Source of the DNA: Butyrivibrio fibrisolvens
Lineage (GTDB): Bacteria > Bacillota > Clostridia > Lachnospirales > Lachnospiraceae
DNA length: 64,000 nucleotides
Assembly: GCF_023206215.1 (NCBI RefSeq)
Contig: NZ_CP065800.1
Location: forward strand, 682,001 to 746,000
Direction of reading: 5' to 3'
Part shown: positions 60,017-64,000 of the stretch, piece after piece
Numbering within the stretch: position 1 is the first letter of the stretch
Layout: each line of letters opens with the position of its first letter
Notes under the pieces: generated by a model
Databases searched by the model: none
What the model was told of the DNA's origin: nothing
What the model saw: only the letters and a program-made list of their open reading frames with translations
Program-made: the position numbers and the translations under genes

Positions 60017-63000
60017 ATTATAGAGTAACTATATATAATTCACGTATCTACAGGGAAGTAACGATAAGTGATAATAGTTTTAATACGCTGAGCATCGGTA
60101 CCGGAGAGGAGTGCCATGTTGCACTTATAAGAAATGATTATTTTGAAGATTTCAAAATACTTATAGAAAAGCATCAGGACAAGTTTACCCTTTTCTGTGA
60201 AGGGGGTATCTATATAAAGAGTGAGGCATCTTTTAATGAGAGTATCCATGATCTTGTACCCGGCGACAGCATAACTGTTCGCTACAAAGCATCAGACGCA
60301 GATGTTCTGTATATAGATTTCATGGCCGATTTTGGCATAGTGCAGGACAATTATAACCTGGCTATCCTGATGCCTGTTGGCCGCATGATATATGTTGGCG
60401 GCGCCAGCGGAAGCGATATCTTCATCAATGACCTTGTTACAGGCGGTGAATCTGCAGGACTTATCTATAATGGCGATAACTATATACTTGACCCGTCGAA
60501 CCTTTCATATGGCGTAATGGTTAACGGAGTCTATAAAAAAGGCGATAAGATCAGCCTCTATGACAACGACTTCATATGTATTAACGGCTATTTCTTTTAT
60601 CTGGAAAAAGGAACTGTCTATACAACAGACTCCGGCAAGGTAACCTCGCATCTGTCTTCGTCTTTGGTGGAGCTGTCAGAAAATCATCTGAATTATCCAA
60701 GATTTTTTAGAAGTGTACGTCAGCAGTACAAGGATCCCGATTACAAGATCAAGGTACTGCCTCCTGAGAAAGCCCCTGAGAAGCAAAAGCGTGGTCTTCT
60801 TATAACACTGATCCCATCTGTTACCATGTTCGCGGCCATGATCCTCTTAAGAGGTGTTATGGGTGGAAGGAATATAACATACGTCCTGTACTTTGGTATC
60901 TCCATGGGCGTTGGAATAATCATGTCCATCGTCAACTATTTTAAGGAGAAAAAAGAATATAAGCAGAAGATGATCCACAGAGTCGAGAAATACAATGAAT
61001 ATCTCGATGATAAGGAAAAAGAGATCATAGAAGCAAGAGAGAATGAGAAGACTATATTCAAAAAGAGAAACCGGAGCCTGAAAGATACTGTAAGCTCCAT
61101 CGAAAAGTTCGATGCAAGTCTTTTTGAAAAAGCACCCTCCGATGTTGACTTTCTTGATATATGTATTGGCATGGGCAGCGTTGAATCTGTGTGCCAGGTT
61201 GAATTCAACGAGAAGCAGTTTGTTGAGATTGAAGACCCAATGATGGAATACCCTGAGAAAGTACATGATAAGTACAGATATATCGATGATATGCCGGTTG
61301 TGCTTCACCTGTCAGACAGCAACGCGACAGGTGTTATTGGCGTACGGTCAAAACTGTATCAGATGGCCAAAAACCTGCTGATAGAAATCTGTGGTCAGCA
61401 TTTTTATAAAGATGTCAAAGTGTTCATGATAATGGATGAGATTGATAAGCAGGACTTTGAATGGATCAGATGGTTTAAAAACATGTCATCTGATAACGCA
61501 GCCATGCGTAATCTCATATTTGATGACAGAAGCAGAAAAAGCGGCCTTGCCTACCTTTATGGAGAACTGTCTGCAAGAGAAAACCTTAAAGCTGCTGAAA
61601 TAGAAAACCTGCCATATATAGTCGTATTTTGCTACAGAAGCGATGCGATAATGAACCATCCTGTGCTTAACTATGTATCCAAAGCCAAGGATCTTCGCTT
61701 TGCCTTTGTTTTCTTTGAAGAATATGAAGAACTGTTAAATGCAGGCTGTGATGTTAAGGTGTACTTAGAGCCTCAGGATAACAGAGGTTATATTCAGGAT
61801 TCCAAGGACGGACAGGAAGTTCAGAACTTTGTATATGACCATGTTGAGCGAATTGTGGCAGAAAAGTGTGCGCTTCGTCTTGGAAGCGTGTACGTAGATG
61901 AAGTAAGTCTTGAGAGCACACTTACCAAGAATATCACCATGTATCAGCTTCTTGGCATCATGAATGCTTTTGATCTTGATCTTAATTCAAGATGGAATGC
62001 TTCCAAGGTATATGAGAGTATGGCAGCACCTATTGGAGTTAAGAGCGGTGGTGAGATCCTTGCCCTTGACCTTCATGAGAAATTCCATGGACCTCACGGC
62101 CTTGTTGCAGGAACTACCGGCTCCGGTAAATCAGAGCTCTTGCAGACATATATACTGTCTGTTGCTACTCTTTTCCATCCATATGAAGTCAGCTTCATAA
62201 TCATTGACTTTAAAGGTGGTGGTATGGCCAATCAGTTCAGGGATCTGCCTCATCTTAACGGTGCCATCACCAACATCGATGGCAAGCAGATAGACAGATC
62301 GCTTATGTCTATCAAAGCTGAACTAATGCGTCGTCAGGAATTGTTTGCCAAGTATGATGTCAACCAGATAGATAACTATATCCGCCTGTATCGTGATGGC
62401 AAAACAGATATACCGCTTCCTCACCTGATACTGATCGTAGATGAGTTCGCCGAACTTAAGAGTGACCAGCCTGAGTTCATGAAGGAACTTATATCTGCAG
62501 CACGTATAGGTAGATCTCTTGGTGTACATCTCATACTTGCTACTCAGAAACCAGCCGGCGTTGTTAATGACCAGATCTGGAGTAACTCCAAGTTTAAGCT
62601 CTGTCTTAAGGTTCAGAGTAAGAGCGACAGTAATGAAGTATTAAAGTCTCCACTTGCTGCAGAAATAAGAGAGCCGGGTAGAGCTTATCTTCAGGTAGGT
62701 AATAACGAACTGTTTGAGCTCTTCCAGTCAGCATACAGTGGGGCTCCAACACACCTTGGTAATACAGACAACAAGCGAAAGTTTGAGATAAATGCGGTCA
62801 CTCTGTCAGGTGCAAGAATCCCTGTATACAGTCAGAAGCCTGAAAAGACCAAGGGAACAGAAACTCAGCTTGAAGCACTTACTCAATATATCCACGACTA
62901 CTGTGATAAGCAGAATATAGATAAGCTTCCCAGCATAGTCCTTCCGCCGCTTGGAGAGATCATACCCTATCCATCTGATCTTAAGGTATCAGGAACAGAC

Positions 63001-64000
63001 ATTACTGTTCCTATTGGTATATATGATGATCCTGCAAGACAAGCGCAGAATGAGCTTGAACTGAACTTTACCCAAAACCATATCTTTATCTTGGGTTCAT
63101 CACTTAGTGGTAAGTCATATCTTCTTCAGAGTATGATCTATGGTCTTGCGACCAAGTATTCACCGGAAGAGGTCAGCATATATATCATTGATTTTGCATC
63201 AATGATCATGCGCACTTTTGAGAAGATGAATCATGTGGGCGCTGTAGTTACAATCAGTGAAGATGACAAGCTTAAGAATCTCATGAAGTTCATGCTGAGC
63301 ACAATTGATGAGCGAAGAGAGAAGCTTGCAGACATAGGTCTTAGCTCATACAGCGCATATCGTGAGGCGGGCTATAAGGACATGCCACAGATAATCCTCT
63401 TTGTGGAGAACTATACTGTATTCAGATCAACTTATGCTGAGCATGAAGATAACTTCCTTAAGATATGCAGGGACGGCGTAGCTGTAGGTATATCTATAGT
63501 AATAACCAACCAGCAGACATCCGGTATAGGATACAAACTTCTTACTAATTTTGCAGTTAAGATCGCGCTCAACTGTAATGACCGCTCACAGTATACAGCG
63601 CTCCTTGACAGATGTCGTATAAGACCGGACGATGTACCGGGACGAGGCCTCATCCCGATAGACAACGAGATCAAGGAATTCCAGTCATACCTGGCATTCT
63701 CTATGGGCAAAGAAGTTGAAAGAATATCAAAGATAAATGAATTTATAGAAAAAGTAAATACAAAGTATGAAGGAAGTATAGTAAAGACAATCGCTTCTGT
63801 TCCGGCTCAGGTAACAAATGCATTCCTTAAGAATCAGTATGGAATTAAGGGCTTTGATAAGTACAAGATGATAGAAGGTGTTGCCTACACTGATACAAGA
63901 GCTGTACAGACAGACCTTATAAGCAGACCTCTTATGGGAATTCTTGGACGAGAAGACCTTGGAAGGATCGGTTATCTTAAATACTGCATAAATGAGATGG
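60013..64000 (+). CDS. essC: EssC, FtsK/SpoIIIE-type ATPase of the T7SS (3' end outside window)
   Basis: The frame from ATG 60013 stays open for 1329 codons to the window edge. Residues 1 to about 210 form two FHA-like domains (LSIGTGEECHVALI; FINDLVTGG...NGVYKKGDKI). Two TM helices lie at about 261-283 and 288-310. The first ATPase has Walker A AGTTGSGKSE (Lys706) and Walker B LILIVDEFAE. The second has a degenerate loop LGSSLSGKSY (Lys1034) and IILFVENYTVF where the acidic Walker B residues would be. The third domain is cut off. It is the motor that exports WXG100/LXG proteins; domain 1 is the catalytic one in known EssC (family knowledge). Co-transcribed with esaB. Confidence 0.95.
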   Translation, partial: MNYRVTIYNSRIYREVTISDNSFNTLSIGTGEECHVALIRNDYFEDFKILIEKHQDKFTLFCEGGIYIKSEASFNESIHDLVPGDSITVRYKASDADVLYIDFMADFGIVQDNYNLAILMPVGRMIYVGGASGSDIFINDLVTGGESAGLIYNGDNYILDPSNLSYGVMVNGVYKKGDKISLYDNDFICINGYFFYLEKGTVYTTDSGKVTSHLSSSLVELSENHLNYPRFFRSVRQQYKDPDYKIKVLPPEKAPEKQKRGLLITLIPSVTMFAAMILLRGVMGGRNITYVLYFGISMGVGIIMSIVNYFKEKKEYKQKMIHRVEKYNEYLDDKEKEIIEARENEKTIFKKRNRSLKDTVSSIEKFDASLFEKAPSDVDFLDICIGMGSVESVCQVEFNEKQFVEIEDPMMEYPEKVHDKYRYIDDMPVVLHLSDSNATGVIGVRSKLYQMAKNLLIEICGQHFYKDVKVFMIMDEIDKQDFEWIRWFKNMSSDNAAMRNLIFDDRSRKSGLAYLYGELSARENLKAAEIENLPYIVVFCYRSDAIMNHPVLNYVSKAKDLRFAFVFFEEYEELLNAGCDVKVYLEPQDNRGYIQDSKDGQEVQNFVYDHVERIVAEKCALRLGSVYVDEVSLESTLTKNITMYQLLGIMNAFDLDLNSRWNASKVYESMAAPIGVKSGGEILALDLHEKFHGPHGLVAGTTGSGKSELLQTYILSVATLFHPYEVSFIIIDFKGGGMANQFRDLPHLNGAITNIDGKQIDRSLMSIKAELMRRQELFAKYDVNQIDNYIRLYRDGKTDIPLPHLILIVDEFAELKSDQPEFMKELISAARIGRSLGVHLILATQKPAGVVNDQIWSNSKFKLCLKVQSKSDSNEVLKSPLAAEIREPGRAYLQVGNNELFELFQSAYSGAPTHLGNTDNKRKFEINAVTLSGARIPVYSQKPEKTKGTETQLEALTQYIHDYCDKQNIDKLPSIVLPPLGEIIPYPSDLKVSGTDITVPIGIYDDPARQAQNELELNFTQNHIFILGSSLSGKSYLLQSMIYGLATKYSPEEVSIYIIDFASMIMRTFEKMNHVGAVVTISEDDKLKNLMKFMLSTIDERREKLADIGLSSYSAYREAGYKDMPQIILFVENYTVFRSTYAEHEDNFLKICRDGVAVGISIVITNQQTSGIGYKLLTNFAVKIALNCNDRSQYTALLDRCRIRPDDVPGRGLIPIDNEIKEFQSYLAFSMGKEVERISKINEFIEKVNTKYEGSIVKTIASVPAQVTNAFLKNQYGIKGFDKYKMIEGVAYTDTRAVQTDLISRPLMGILGREDLGRIGYLKYCINEM

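Overview
The window looks like a chromosomal stretch of a gut or rumen Lachnospiraceae bacterium, Butyrivibrio-like by overall feel (inference). Support: Gram-positive style AGGAGG ribosome binding sites, class II fructose-bisphosphate aldolase, very large GH2 glycosidases, a YukD/EsaB-EssC type VIIb secretion system (T7SSb), DUF6382-FHA and LXG-type genes, and a c-di-GMP-I-like riboswitch.

Layout. 1-7.1 kb holds housekeeping and envelope genes: a histidine kinase/OmpR regulator pair, an isolated murG, a TSCPD protein, a secreted CAP-like protein and fba. 7.2-11.8 kb holds a GH2 beta-galactosidase and a membrane-anchored alpha/beta hydrolase. 11.9-15.0 kb (minus strand) is a Ser/Thr kinase, a one-TM protein and a PP2C phosphatase. 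15.5-17.8 kb is a HipBA-like toxin-antitoxin island bracketed by two copies of a promoter-plus-structured-RNA repeat. 18.0-22.3 kb holds an RpiB/LacAB-like isomerase and a second giant GH2 enzyme. 22.4-26.7 kb (minus strand) encodes a GTG-start, membrane-anchored Ig-like surface protein behind a candidate c-di-GMP riboswitch with its own promoter and terminator.

27.3-64 kb is one large T7SSb polymorphic-toxin locus. It opens with a membrane protein joining a trypsin-like domain that lacks all three catalytic residues to a cytoplasmic FHA domain. Two WXG100-type proteins, two small LXG-partner helical proteins and a complete 1884-residue RHS/YD-repeat toxin with an LXG-like N-terminus follow. 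Next comes a 20-kb array of at least six headless RHS fragments. Each repeats part of the RHS core at near-identical DNA level, carries its own toxin tip and, with one partial exception, is followed by a cognate immunity gene. Several fragments carry stops or frameshifts, two are preceded by 5' fragments of the downstream DUF6382-FHA gene, and an IS110-family element separates one toxin from its immunity gene. The locus ends with the secretion core: DUF6382-FHA protein, MinD-like ATPase, EsaB/YukD and EssC (cut by the window end).

Regulation. Five promoters share one architecture: two 11-bp direct repeats (TGCATTTCGTC-like) in a 21-bp register ending exactly 31 bp before the -10 box. They precede the CAP-like gene, both copies of the structured RNA, the FHA pseudoprotease gene and the secretion core. 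I infer a LytTR-type activator that co-regulates the T7SS with these genes. The kinase/phosphatase cluster and the FHA proteins suggest a phosphothreonine switch acting on the same machine.
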